Assembly: GCA_013695925.1 (NCBI GenBank)
Contig: JACCZO010000036.1
Location: forward strand, 1-11,212
Direction of reading: 5' to 3'
From: Chthoniobacterales bacterium
GTDB taxonomy: Bacteria; Verrucomicrobiota; Verrucomicrobiia; Chthoniobacterales; UBA10450
DNA length: 11,212 nt
Positions 5,620-11,212 of this stretch are shown one piece after another. Below the pieces are notes generated by a model, which saw only the letters and a program-made list of their open reading frames with translations, was not told the origin of the DNA and searched no databases. Each line of letters begins with the position of its first letter. The first letter of the stretch is position 1. The translations under genes were made by a program, and so were the position numbers.

Positions 5620-6771
5620 ATGCGGACTAACGATTTCGCACAAGGCGCGGAGCTCCCGGCGGCGGGCTGGAAGCGGCGGGAGCAAATGGAGGCGGATGAG
5701 CGCCAGACGCTCGCGCCCTATGCCCAAAAATCGGGTGACTCGCGTGGCCGCAAATTTCCCGAGCCGCGCCACGATTACCGGACGGAATTTCAGCGCGACC
5801 GGGCGCGGATCATTCATTCGCGCGCCTTCCGCCGGCTGGAATACAAGACGCAGGTCTTCCTGAATGGAACAGCGGACCATTTGCGGACCCGGCTGACGCA
5901 TACGTTTGAAGTGGCCTCGGTCAGCCGCACGATCGCACGCGCGCTTTCGTTGAATGAAGACCTCGCGGAAGCGATTGCGCTGGCGCACGACCTCGGGCAT
6001 GCGCCTTTTGGTCATTCCGGCGAGGAGATGCTGGCGGAATGCATGCACGCGCACGGCGGATTTGAGCATAACCGGCAGAGCCTGCGAGTGGTGGAATTGC
6101 TGGAGGCGGTCTATCCGGCTTTTCCGGGATTGAACCTGACCTTCGAGGTGCTGGAGGGATTGCGGAAACGAGATGAGGCGACGGCGCCCTCGCTCGAGGC
6201 GGCGATCGCCGATCTGGCGGATGAGATCACCTATTACAGTCACGATCTCGACGACGCGCTCGATTTCGCGATTCTGGACAGCGATCAATTGGACAACAGC
6301 GCGATCTGGCAGCGGAGCCATGAGCGGGTGGCGCGCCTCCACCCGGATTTGTTAGGCGCGGAGCTGCATAAGAATATCATCCGCGACATCATCGACCTGC
6401 AGGTGCGCGATGTGGTGGCGACGAGCGCGTCCGCGATCACGGCGGCGGCGCCAGCCGATTCCGAGGAAGCGCGGCGCGAGCCGAGGCCATTGATCCGCTA
6501 CAGCGATGGGGCGGCGGTGGCGAACCGCGAGCTGCGGAATTTTCTCTACGAGAATGTTTATTACCATCCGCGGGTGGCGGAAGTGAACCGGCGCGCCTGC
6601 GAAATGTTGCGGACGGTTTTTGCGGCCTACGTGGAGGAGCCGGAACGGCTCGGTGACACGGCCGCGCGGCGGATCGAAAGAGAGGGGCTGCACCGGACGG
6701 TCTGCGATTACATCGCCGGGATGACGGACCGGTATTTGCTCGAGGAACACTCGCGACTGGCGAGTGGTTAA
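5620..6771 (+). CDS. dgt: Deoxyguanosinetriphosphate triphosphohydrolase-like protein (HD dNTPase)
   Basis: The enzyme hydrolyses dNTPs to deoxynucleosides plus triphosphate and helps balance dNTP pools. The HD-domain ligands are H94 (TRLTHTFEVA), H123-D124 (ALAHDLGHAPFGH) and an Asp in YSHDLDDAL (about 208-213). The family signature DRARIIHSRAFRRLEYKTQVF begins near residue 60, and GGFEHNRQSLRV near 146. At 383 aa it is a normal length for the shorter bacterial dGTPase-like type. The start is supported by GGGGGAG (5609-5615) four bases upstream of the ATG. It lies 98 bp after the kinase on the same strand and ends at a long hairpin facing the convergent LON-domain gene. Its exact nucleotide preference cannot be told from sequence. 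Confidence 0.95.
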   Translation: MRTNDFAQGAELPAAGWKRREQMEADERQTLAPYAQKSGDSRGRKFPEPRHDYRTEFQRDRARIIHSRAFRRLEYKTQVFLNGTADHLRTRLTHTFEVASVSRTIARALSLNEDLAEAIALAHDLGHAPFGHSGEEMLAECMHAHGGFEHNRQSLRVVELLEAVYPAFPGLNLTFEVLEGLRKRDEATAPSLEAAIADLADEITYYSHDLDDALDFAILDSDQLDNSAIWQRSHERVARLHPDLLGAELHKNIIRDIIDLQVRDVVATSASAITAAAPADSEEARREPRPLIRYSDGAAVANRELRNFLYENVYYHPRVAEVNRRACEMLRTVFAAYVEEPERLGDTAARRIEREGLHRTVCDYIAGMTDRYLLEEHSRLASG

Positions 6772-6860
6772 CTCGTGCTCGTGCTCATGCTCGTGATCGT
6801 AATCGATCCAAACGGTTGGGGAATCGAGCACGAGCACGAGCAGGAGCACGATTACGATTG
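6772..6860. terminator. Hexamer-repeat inverted repeat between convergent genes
   Basis: CTCGTGCTCGTGCTCATGCTCG (from 6772) faces GAGCACGAGCACGAGCAGGAG (from 6825), separated by about 30 bp. Together they can form an imperfect stem of more than 20 bp. Each arm is built of GAGCAC/GTGCTC hexamers and is followed by GATCGTAATCG-like or GATTACGATTG-like sequence. It begins one base after the dgt stop and ends about 10 bp before the stop of the convergent LON-domain gene. It is therefore well placed as a bidirectional transcription end, although U-runs are missing. The repeat units could vary in number between strains. Confidence 0.55.
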
Positions 6861-6870
6861 AGCGAAGCGT

Positions 6871-7488
6871 CTACAATAATTCCTCGCGGAGAAACTGGAT
6901 GAGGAGCCGCAGGCGCTGGTTGAGATCCAGCTCTTCGAGAAGCTGCTGCCGACGGGCCGGGTCGCTGATGAAGGTCGCTGCAATCAAATCAGCCAGCATT
7001 TCGGGGTCGTTCATCTCGCTCAGGTAAAGATCGATTTTTTCCGGCAGCTCCCGGCCGCTCTCTTTCAGGCGGGTGTAAAATTCAAGGACCTTGGCCGCGA
7101 GCGCGTCGGTCTCGACGGTCAGCTTGGTGCGGGTCTTGAGCGGTTTGATGCGGGCGATCGGGAAAGGGGTTTCCTGCTCGAAGTCGCGGAATTTTACGCG
7201 CCGGATGCCCTGCAAAATTAAATCGGAAGTGCCGTCGCTGCGCCCGACGCAGGCGCGGATCAGGCCCACGGTGCTGACCGGGAAAAAATCGTCGCTGGTG
7301 CGCCATTGCTGGCGTTCTGGCCTAACGAGGGCAACGCAAAGCATGCGGTCGTCATCCAAAGCGTGGGCCAGCATTTTGCGAAAACGAGGCTCAAAAATGT
7401 GGAGCGGAAGGAGAGCGTTGGGAAAAAGGAGGATGCCGGTCAGCGGCATGACGGGGACGGCATTGGGCAGTTCAACGGTTTCGGGCAT
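6871..7488 (-). CDS. LON peptidase substrate-binding-domain protein
   Basis: The 205-aa protein consists of the Lon N-terminal (substrate-binding) domain alone. It opens with VPVMPLTGILLFPNALLPLHIFEPRF (residues 12-37; the LFPxxxLPLxIFE signature). Then come ALDDDRMLCVALV and GLIRACVGRSDGTSDLILQGIRRVKF, and a helical end. The AAA+ ATPase and Ser-Lys protease parts of Lon are absent by length, so it is a stand-alone family member, probably binding unfolded protein or acting as an adaptor. It lies 15 bp downstream of aroD on the same strand, presumably in one transcript. The ribosome site before its ATG is weak, in keeping with coupled expression. A GCCTAACG octamer interrupts its coding sequence with an AGG codon. 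Confidence 0.9.
   Translation of the reverse strand: MPETVELPNAVPVMPLTGILLFPNALLPLHIFEPRFRKMLAHALDDDRMLCVALVRPERQQWRTSDDFFPVSTVGLIRACVGRSDGTSDLILQGIRRVKFRDFEQETPFPIARIKPLKTRTKLTVETDALAAKVLEFYTRLKESGRELPEKIDLYLSEMNDPEMLADLIAATFISDPARRQQLLEELDLNQRLRLLIQFLREELL
7320..7327 (+). repeat. GCCTAACG octamer, copy 2 (in the LON-domain gene)
   Basis: The coding strand reads CGTTAGGC as gtt-agg-c (Val-Arg), using the rare AGG codon in an otherwise CGN-rich gene. It extends as GCCTAACGAGG, like copy 1. Confidence 0.7.
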
Positions 7489-7503
7489 GAGCGCGACAGG
7501 TTT

Positions 7504-8208
7504 CTATCTAATATACGCGCGCCGGGCGCGTCGGAGTTGGCTCAGGGTGGGCTGTCCCTCGGCATTTGGCTCGCCAAGGCTGACGTAGGTGAGGGCGGAG
7601 CCGAGGCGGTCGAGTTGCCGGCGGGAGACGAGTCCGAGTTTTCCCATGCCCATGGCGGCGATCGGCGTCGGACGGCAATTTGTTTCCCGAAAAAATGAGA
7701 CGAGGCGATCGAGCTGCGCCGGGGTGTCGGTGCGAGTCGCGATTTTGAAAATGGCAGGCCGGTCGGCGGCGGCGGCGTTCGTGAGGCGGCGCAATTGCGC
7801 GGGCGCGGGGGTATCGCGCAGGTCGTGATGAGAAATGATGAGATCGATCTGGCGGCGCCGGATTTCATCCATCACGCCCTGCAATTGCCTAACGGATCGG
7901 AGCTCGAGGTCGACCGCCGCGGCGTATTCAAGGAAACGAAAGAGAAGCGCGCGCCGGGCACCGATGGCCAACCCGCCCAGGCCGCCCTCCCGGGGATGGC
8001 GGGCGGTCAAGATGAGAGGAGCCGGCAGATCTGGGATCGCGCGCGCGACTTCGCCTAACGAATCCCGCAGGGCATCGAGCCGGAGCTCGAAAAAATCGGG
8101 AGGCTGGCGCAGGCGGGCCGCCCGGGCGAGGGTTGTGAGTGACGCGACCACGCCGACAAGACGGCCATTCGCGGCCGTTTTCGATTTGACCGAAGCTCGG
8201 ACGTTCAT
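7504..8208 (-). CDS. aroD: Type I 3-dehydroquinate dehydratase
   Basis: The enzyme converts 3-dehydroquinate to 3-dehydroshikimate, step 3 of the shikimate pathway, through a Schiff base. Family residues are visible: FFELRLDAL (E41, R43), LILTARHPREGG (R70), DLIISHHDL (the catalytic general-base His of the HHD motif, 127-128), PAIFKIATR (Schiff-base K155), GLVSRRQL, and GQPTL with Q219. At 234 aa the length is normal. The residue four before Q219, which is Ser in the Escherichia coli enzyme, is Asn here. The start ATG at 8208 is supported by AAGGA (minus strand, 8220-8216) seven bases upstream. It is first in an operon with the LON-domain gene and divergent from the sugar transferase. Two GCCTAACG octamers lie inside it. 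Confidence 0.92.
   Translation of the reverse strand: MNVRASVKSKTAANGRLVGVVASLTTLARAARLRQPPDFFELRLDALRDSLGEVARAIPDLPAPLILTARHPREGGLGGLAIGARRALLFRFLEYAAAVDLELRSVRQLQGVMDEIRRRQIDLIISHHDLRDTPAPAQLRRLTNAAAADRPAIFKIATRTDTPAQLDRLVSFFRETNCRPTPIAAMGMGKLGLVSRRQLDRLGSALTYVSLGEPNAEGQPTLSQLRRARRAYIR
7887..7894 (+). repeat. GCCTAACG octamer, copy 3 (in aroD)
   Basis: The coding strand reads gtt-agg-c (Val-Arg) in ELRSVRQLQ, again with a rare AGG codon. Confidence 0.7.
8053..8060 (+). repeat. GCCTAACG octamer, copy 4 (in aroD)
   Basis: The coding strand reads tcg-tta-ggc (Ser-Leu-Gly) in RDSLGEV. This is a different frame from copy 3 and uses the rare TTA leucine codon. Confidence 0.7.
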
Positions 8209-8237
8209 TCTTTTTTCCTTCGGGCGCGCAACCTGCG

Positions 8238-9662
8238 ATGGCAGACTGCGAGACTGCCGCGATCCATACCATGCAGAACCGTCAACAGGAACTAAACACC
8301 CAGTTTCAGCAGCTGACCGACGCGTTTCTATTCGCGTTTGCGCTCTTCGCCGCCCACGCGTTGCGGTTCTATGGCACGGAGTGGCTCGATTTGCCTTACT
8401 CGATCGATCCCTTCCAAAACTACCAGTGGCTCCTGATCGTGGTCATGCCTTTTGGCCCGATTTTTCTCGATCTCCAGGGATTTTATCAATCGCCGTTCAA
8501 CAAGACGTTTGCGAAATCGTTCGTCCAGATCGTGCGCACGATGTTCTACCTCGGCCTCCTGGTGAGTGCCTGCGTCATTTTCCTGCGCCTCCCACTGACC
8601 AGTCGCGCGGTGCCGTTGCTCTTTATGGGAATCGCAACCGGGATGTTGCTCCTCAAGGAACGGCTGATCGTGCGCCACGTACAGGGACGTGCGGCGCGAG
8701 GCCAGGTGCGGGAGCGGATCCTCCTCGCCGGTGTGCCGCGGGACATGGCCGCGCTGGAGCAATCGCTCAAACCTGAGGAAAGCATCCTTCTCCAGGTGGT
8801 AGGCCGGATCGATATTGAGAAGCAGCCCATCTCCGACTTGGTGGAAGCGATGCACAAACACGCGGTCTCGCGTGTCATCTTCGCCGCGGGACATGGCCAG
8901 CTCAATCGCGTCGAGCAGGCGATCGGCGCCTGCGAACTGGAAGGTGTCCCGGCCTGGCTGGTCGCTAATTTTATCCGGACCGCAATCGCCAAGCCGGATT
9001 TCGATGCCTTCGGCGATCGTCCGATGCTGGTCTTCCGCTCGACTCCGGACGTCTCGTGGGCCTTTCGAATCAAGGGCCTGATCGACCGCATCGGCGCTCT
9101 CATCGGGTTGGTGGTGCTGGCCATTCCGATGCTCATCGTCGCCATTGGAATCCGGCTGACCTCGAAGGGGCCGATTATTTTCAAACAGGAGCGGGCGGGG
9201 AAAAATGGAACGCCCTTTGTCATGTATAAATTTCGCTCGATGTCGAGCGACGCGGAGATGCGGCGCGCGGAATTGCTCCCTTTTAATCTGATGCGCGGCC
9301 CGGTTTTCAAGGTGGAGGAGGATCCGCGCATTACCCCGCTGGGGCGCTGGCTGAGGCGTACGAGCATGGATGAGGTGCCGCAGCTCTACAACGTGCTGAC
9401 GGGAAACATGAGCCTGGTCGGGCCGCGGCCGCTCCCGCTCTATGAAGTGGAGAAGTTCGAAAACACTGCGCAACGCCGCCGGCTGAGCGTGAAACCGGGG
9501 TTGACCTGCCTCTGGCAAATCAGCGGCCGCAACCAGGTCAAGGATTTCAGCGATTGGGTGAAACTCGATCTCGAATATATCGATCGCTGGTCGCTCGGCC
9601 TGGATCTGAAGATTCTGCTCCGGACGATTCCGGCGGTCCTTTTCGGGCTCGGCGCGAAATAG
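8238..9662 (+). CDS. Polyprenyl-phosphate sugar-1-phosphate transferase (exopolysaccharide initiation)
   Basis: This inner-membrane enzyme starts a surface polysaccharide by moving a sugar-1-phosphate from a nucleotide sugar to undecaprenyl phosphate. Up to four N-terminal membrane segments lie at about 27-43, 63-79, 100-117 and 124-140. A cytoplasmic Rossmann-like region follows (ILLAGVPRDM, VSRVIFAAGH), then a hydrophobic anchor (285-306) and the bacterial sugar transferase domain. Its signatures are IIFKQERAGKNGTPF, YKFRSM, EDPRITPLGRWLRR, SMDEVPQLYNVL (Asp378-Glu379), MSLVGPRPLP, KPGLTCLWQISGRN and DLEYIDRWSL. The 474-aa length fits the WbaP/WcaJ-like type. The ATG at 8271 (residue 12, MQNRQQELNTQ) is an equally likely start: family proteins often begin there and neither site has a clear Shine-Dalgarno. 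No other glycan genes are adjacent, so the sugar is unknown. Confidence 0.93.
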   Translation: MADCETAAIHTMQNRQQELNTQFQQLTDAFLFAFALFAAHALRFYGTEWLDLPYSIDPFQNYQWLLIVVMPFGPIFLDLQGFYQSPFNKTFAKSFVQIVRTMFYLGLLVSACVIFLRLPLTSRAVPLLFMGIATGMLLLKERLIVRHVQGRAARGQVRERILLAGVPRDMAALEQSLKPEESILLQVVGRIDIEKQPISDLVEAMHKHAVSRVIFAAGHGQLNRVEQAIGACELEGVPAWLVANFIRTAIAKPDFDAFGDRPMLVFRSTPDVSWAFRIKGLIDRIGALIGLVVLAIPMLIVAIGIRLTSKGPIIFKQERAGKNGTPFVMYKFRSMSSDAEMRRAELLPFNLMRGPVFKVEEDPRITPLGRWLRRTSMDEVPQLYNVLTGNMSLVGPRPLPLYEVEKFENTAQRRRLSVKPGLTCLWQISGRNQVKDFSDWVKLDLEYIDRWSLGLDLKILLRTIPAVLFGLGAK

Positions 9663-9691
9663 CGTCGGACGCATTGCTCGAGCCACCGCGG

Positions 9692-10279
9692 CTACGATGC
9701 GATCATCCGCTCCACGTACTTCGCCAAGATGTCGAACTCGACGTTCAGGAGGTCGTTAGGCCGAAGACCTTCGAAATTCGTCTCCCGGTGTGTATGCGGG
9801 ATTATCCAGACGACAAAACTCTCGGGCCGTACTTCCGCGATCGTTAGGCTGACTCCGTTCAGGGCGACCGAGCCCTTGGGCGCGGCGTAGTGGGCGAAGT
9901 CTGGCGACAGTTCCACCTCGAGCCGATGATCGGCTCCGCTTGCAGCGTAGCTGACGACGCGCGCGGTGGCGTCGATGTGCCCCTGGACGAAATGGCCGCC
10001 CAGCCGTCCACTGGCGGCGAGTGCGCGCTCCAGGTTAATCGGACTCTCGGGGCGCAGGGCGCGCAGATTGGTCCGGGCGAGCGTTTCCTCCAGAAGATCG
10101 AAGGTGAGATAGCCCTGCCGGATCGTGGTCGCCGTTAGGCAACAGCCGTTCACGGCGACGCTCTCGCCGGGTTGGAGACCGACGGCGATCATCGGCGCGG
10201 TCACCTGCAGTTGCGTGCCGCTATCGTTTGCGCGAATCCAGCGCACCCGCCCAACTTCTTCGATCAATCCGGTAAACAT
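9692..10279 (-). CDS. ribE: Riboflavin synthase, alpha subunit
   Basis: The enzyme dismutates two 6,7-dimethyl-8-ribityllumazine molecules to riboflavin plus a pyrimidine, the last step of riboflavin synthesis. It shows the N-terminal signature MFTGLIEEVG and two tandem lumazine-binding repeats: VAVNGCCLTA (41-50) with TLARTNL in the first, and VALNGVSLTI (138-147) with HTHRETNF in the second. GGHFVQGHIDA (94-104) joins them, and it ends in EFDILAKYVER. At 195 aa it is typical, possibly slightly short. It is alone on the minus strand; ribA, ribD and ribH are not nearby. Only six bases separate its start from the end of the broken membrane-protein gene upstream, so the two may once have shared a transcript. 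Three GCCTAACG octamers fall within it. Confidence 0.95.
   Translation of the reverse strand: MFTGLIEEVGRVRWIRANDSGTQLQVTAPMIAVGLQPGESVAVNGCCLTATTIRQGYLTFDLLEETLARTNLRALRPESPINLERALAASGRLGGHFVQGHIDATARVVSYAASGADHRLEVELSPDFAHYAAPKGSVALNGVSLTIAEVRPESFVVWIIPHTHRETNFEGLRPNDLLNVEFDILAKYVERMIAS
9754..9761 (-). repeat. GCCTAACG octamer, copy 5 (in ribE)
   Basis: On the coding strand it reads cgg-cct-aac-gac (Arg-Pro-Asn-Asp). This is the one genic copy that costs no rare codon. Confidence 0.7.
9842..9849 (-). repeat. GCCTAACG octamer, copy 6 (in ribE)
   Basis: It is read as agc-cta-acg (Ser-Leu-Thr) inside the conserved NGVSLTI motif, with a rare CTA leucine codon. Confidence 0.7.
10133..10140 (-). 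repeat. GCCTAACG octamer, copy 7 (in ribE)
   Basis: It is read as tgc-cta-acg (Cys-Leu-Thr) inside NGCCLTA. This is the structurally equivalent place to copy 6 in the other half of the duplicated protein, again with a rare CTA. Confidence 0.7.
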
Positions 10280-10285
10280 CAGTTG

Positions 10286-11078
10286 CTAAAAAGGACTGTA
10301 GATCAGCCGGCGACCGTCCTTCTTGACACAGTTGCGATTGTAAATCCAAACAAGCGAGAGGTAATGGACATCGTGAAAAACTTCGAAGAGCGCGATCTCG
10401 GCAAGGATATTCTTACCCCATTATTGCAGTCCACCAAAAGGTGATGCTCGTGACGAGGAGCGCCATTTCACCGGATTGGGCGTTTTCCCTGCACCCGCAT
10501 GCGGGGGAAATTTAGGAGGAAGAGAATCGAAACGGAAATGGCGGAGAAGAGCACCGCTTGCTGCACGCCATGCAGAAACCAAGGCGGAATGTCAGGTGCG
10601 CCGCTGGCGCAATACGCCCCCAGCGCATCGCCTCATGCGTGATGAGGAAAGCAAGACGGCCGCGGCAAACCAGATTGCGCAGGTCGCCAAGTCAAGGCGG
10701 CGCGTCAGCGCGGCGAGGACCCCATCTTCGCATCGTAAATTCGGCAGAAGCCGTAGGTCGGCGTCATCCCGTGCCAGACGCACCAGAAGAAAATGACCAG
10801 TATAATTCCTCCCAAGTCCACCAAGTGAAAGCGGTGCAGACAGCGAGTAAAAAAATCGGAGCAAAAATAAAACGCCACGATACCGCGCGAAGAGGGCGCG
10901 ATCGCCGGAGGCGCGGGTCATCCCAAGCAGATGGTGTCCCATGACGCCAAACGCGGCGACGTAAATGTAAATGTTCTGCACGCTCCAGCGCATCTGGGCC
11001 AGAGCGAACATCGGGATTAACAACAGCGGCGCCGGCGTAGAGAAGCAGGTCGCGCCAACCGCTTAGCTGAGAGGGCGT
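10286..11078 (-). pseudogene. Polytopic membrane protein gene broken by several frameshifts
   Basis: Protein-like sequence runs along the minus strand but changes frame near 11020, 10880, 10820, 10720, 10628, 10463 and 10415. In order: GWRDLLLYAGAA; MFALAQMRWSVQNIYIYVAA..GHHLLGMTRA..ALFARYR; RFIFAPIFLLAVCTAFTWW; DLGGIILVIFFWCVWHGM..YGFCRIYDAKMG; LAALTRRLDLATCAIWFAAAVLLSS; ALGAYCASGAPDIPPWFLHG with ILFLLNFPRMR; ALLVTSITFWWTAIMG; ILAEIALFEVFHDVHYLSLVWIYNR, ending at TAG 10288-10286. Together it would be about 260 residues with roughly seven membrane segments and scattered His motifs (GHH, WHGM, FHDVHYL) that recall metal-dependent membrane enzymes. I do not recognise the family. Either the gene is decaying or this stretch has indel errors; the neighbouring ribE is intact. 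Confidence 0.75.
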
Positions 11079-11102
11079 CTAAGAAGTCGGGCTCCGGACG
11101 GA

Positions 11103-11212
11103 AGTCAGGCTTCCAGCCTGACTCGGCAGGCGGGCATCTTGCCTGCCTGATGCGATGCGACGGGCTGGAAGCCCGGTATCTGTTTAGCCTAACGTCAGGC
11201 AGGTTGGAAGGG
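11103..11212. repeat. Cluster of REP-like hairpins
   Basis: Three small palindromes follow each other. The first is AGTCAGGCT-TCC-AGCCTGACT (11103-11123, 9-bp perfect arms). The second is GGCAGGC, 9 bases, GCCTGCC (11125-11147). The third is CGGGCT-GGA-AGCCCG (11161-11175). The first and third share the same design around GGCT-GGA-AGCC. A GCCTAACG octamer and a partial CAGGCAGGTTGGAAG unit follow at the window edge. The cluster begins about 25 bp beyond the last coding-like sequence of the broken membrane-protein gene. Confidence 0.65.
11187..11194 (+). repeat. GCCTAACG octamer, copy 8 (in the REP-like cluster)
   Basis: Exact copy between the third hairpin and the partial repeat at the window edge, outside any coding sequence. 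Confidence 0.7.

Noticed and set aside
5428..6342. Minus-strand ORF of 304 codons
   Set aside because: It is antisense to dgt and the kinase end, a common result in GC-rich DNA.
8328..9686. Minus-strand ORF of 452 codons
   Set aside because: It is antisense to the sugar transferase, which carries all family motifs; the translation is His/Arg-rich and domain-free.
7320..10140. GCCTAACG copies as integron attC core sites (GCCTAAC fits RYYYAAC)
   Set aside because: They lie singly inside conserved housekeeping genes, without paired GTTRRRY partners or foldable arms, so they cannot be attC sites.
10323..10328. TTGACA as a -35 promoter element
   Set aside because: No -10-like hexamer lies 16-18 bp downstream, and the bases are antisense to pseudogene coding sequence.
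10364..10444. Small plus-strand ORF (MDIVKNFEERD...) upstream of the right-end repeats
   Set aside because: The opposite strand here encodes the well-formed end of the broken membrane protein (EIALFEVFHDVHYL...), so this is its antisense shadow.
10494..10505. CCCGCATGCGGG palindrome as a terminator
   Set aside because: It falls within the coding-like part of the membrane-protein pseudogene (LNFPRMR) and has no U-run.
10592..11023. Intact 143-aa minus-strand gene
   Set aside because: Only its first and fourth segments look protein-like; between them the plausible sequence continues in the other two frames, so it is a composite of a frameshifted gene.

Overview
The window looks like a piece of a GC-rich bacterial chromosome. 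My best guess is Verrucomicrobiota (soil Spartobacteria/Chthoniobacterales type). This rests on the style of the proteins, on GGCTGGAAGCC-type repeats and on (GAGCAC)n intergenic hairpins; it is an inference, because no rRNA or other phylogenetic marker is present.

Left part (1-4070) is accessory DNA. It opens with the 3' end of a beta-type DNA methyltransferase, overlapped by 4 nt (ATGA) by a probable PD-(D/E)xK restriction endonuclease, so a type II restriction-modification pair. Next is an orphan 112-aa hypothetical gene on the minus strand whose start abuts an integron attC-like imperfect inverted repeat. Then comes a secreted DUF4440/SnoaL-like protein with a pair of operator-like palindromes upstream. 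A VapBC45-type toxin-antitoxin pair (DUF433 antitoxin, PIN-like toxin) follows on the minus strand. It is bracketed by two copies of the same 66-nt gene tail, which end gene remnants.

Middle part (4238-6771): a 33-codon ORF abuts a cytoplasmic RsbRD_N-type histidine kinase with no response regulator beside it. After it come a doubtful 29-aa ORF and dgt (dNTP triphosphohydrolase). dgt faces the next operon across a long hexamer-repeat hairpin.

Right part (6871-11212): aroD and a LON-substrate-binding-domain gene form a minus-strand operon. Divergent from it is a polyprenyl-phosphate sugar-1-phosphate transferase for surface polysaccharide. Riboflavin synthase lies on the minus strand. Directly upstream of it is a polytopic membrane-protein gene whose coding signal moves between reading frames about seven times; it is a pseudogene or a stretch of assembly error. 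The window ends in a cluster of REP-like hairpins.

The most striking pattern not explained by genes is the octamer GCCTAACG. It occurs eight times exactly (about 0.4 expected), seven of them between 7.3 and 11.2 kb. Within genes it appears in all three reading frames and both orientations, and usually costs a rare codon (AGG, TTA, CTA). It behaves like a genome-wide DNA signal such as an uptake sequence, a Chi-like site or an architectural site. No rRNA, tRNA or CRISPR array was seen.
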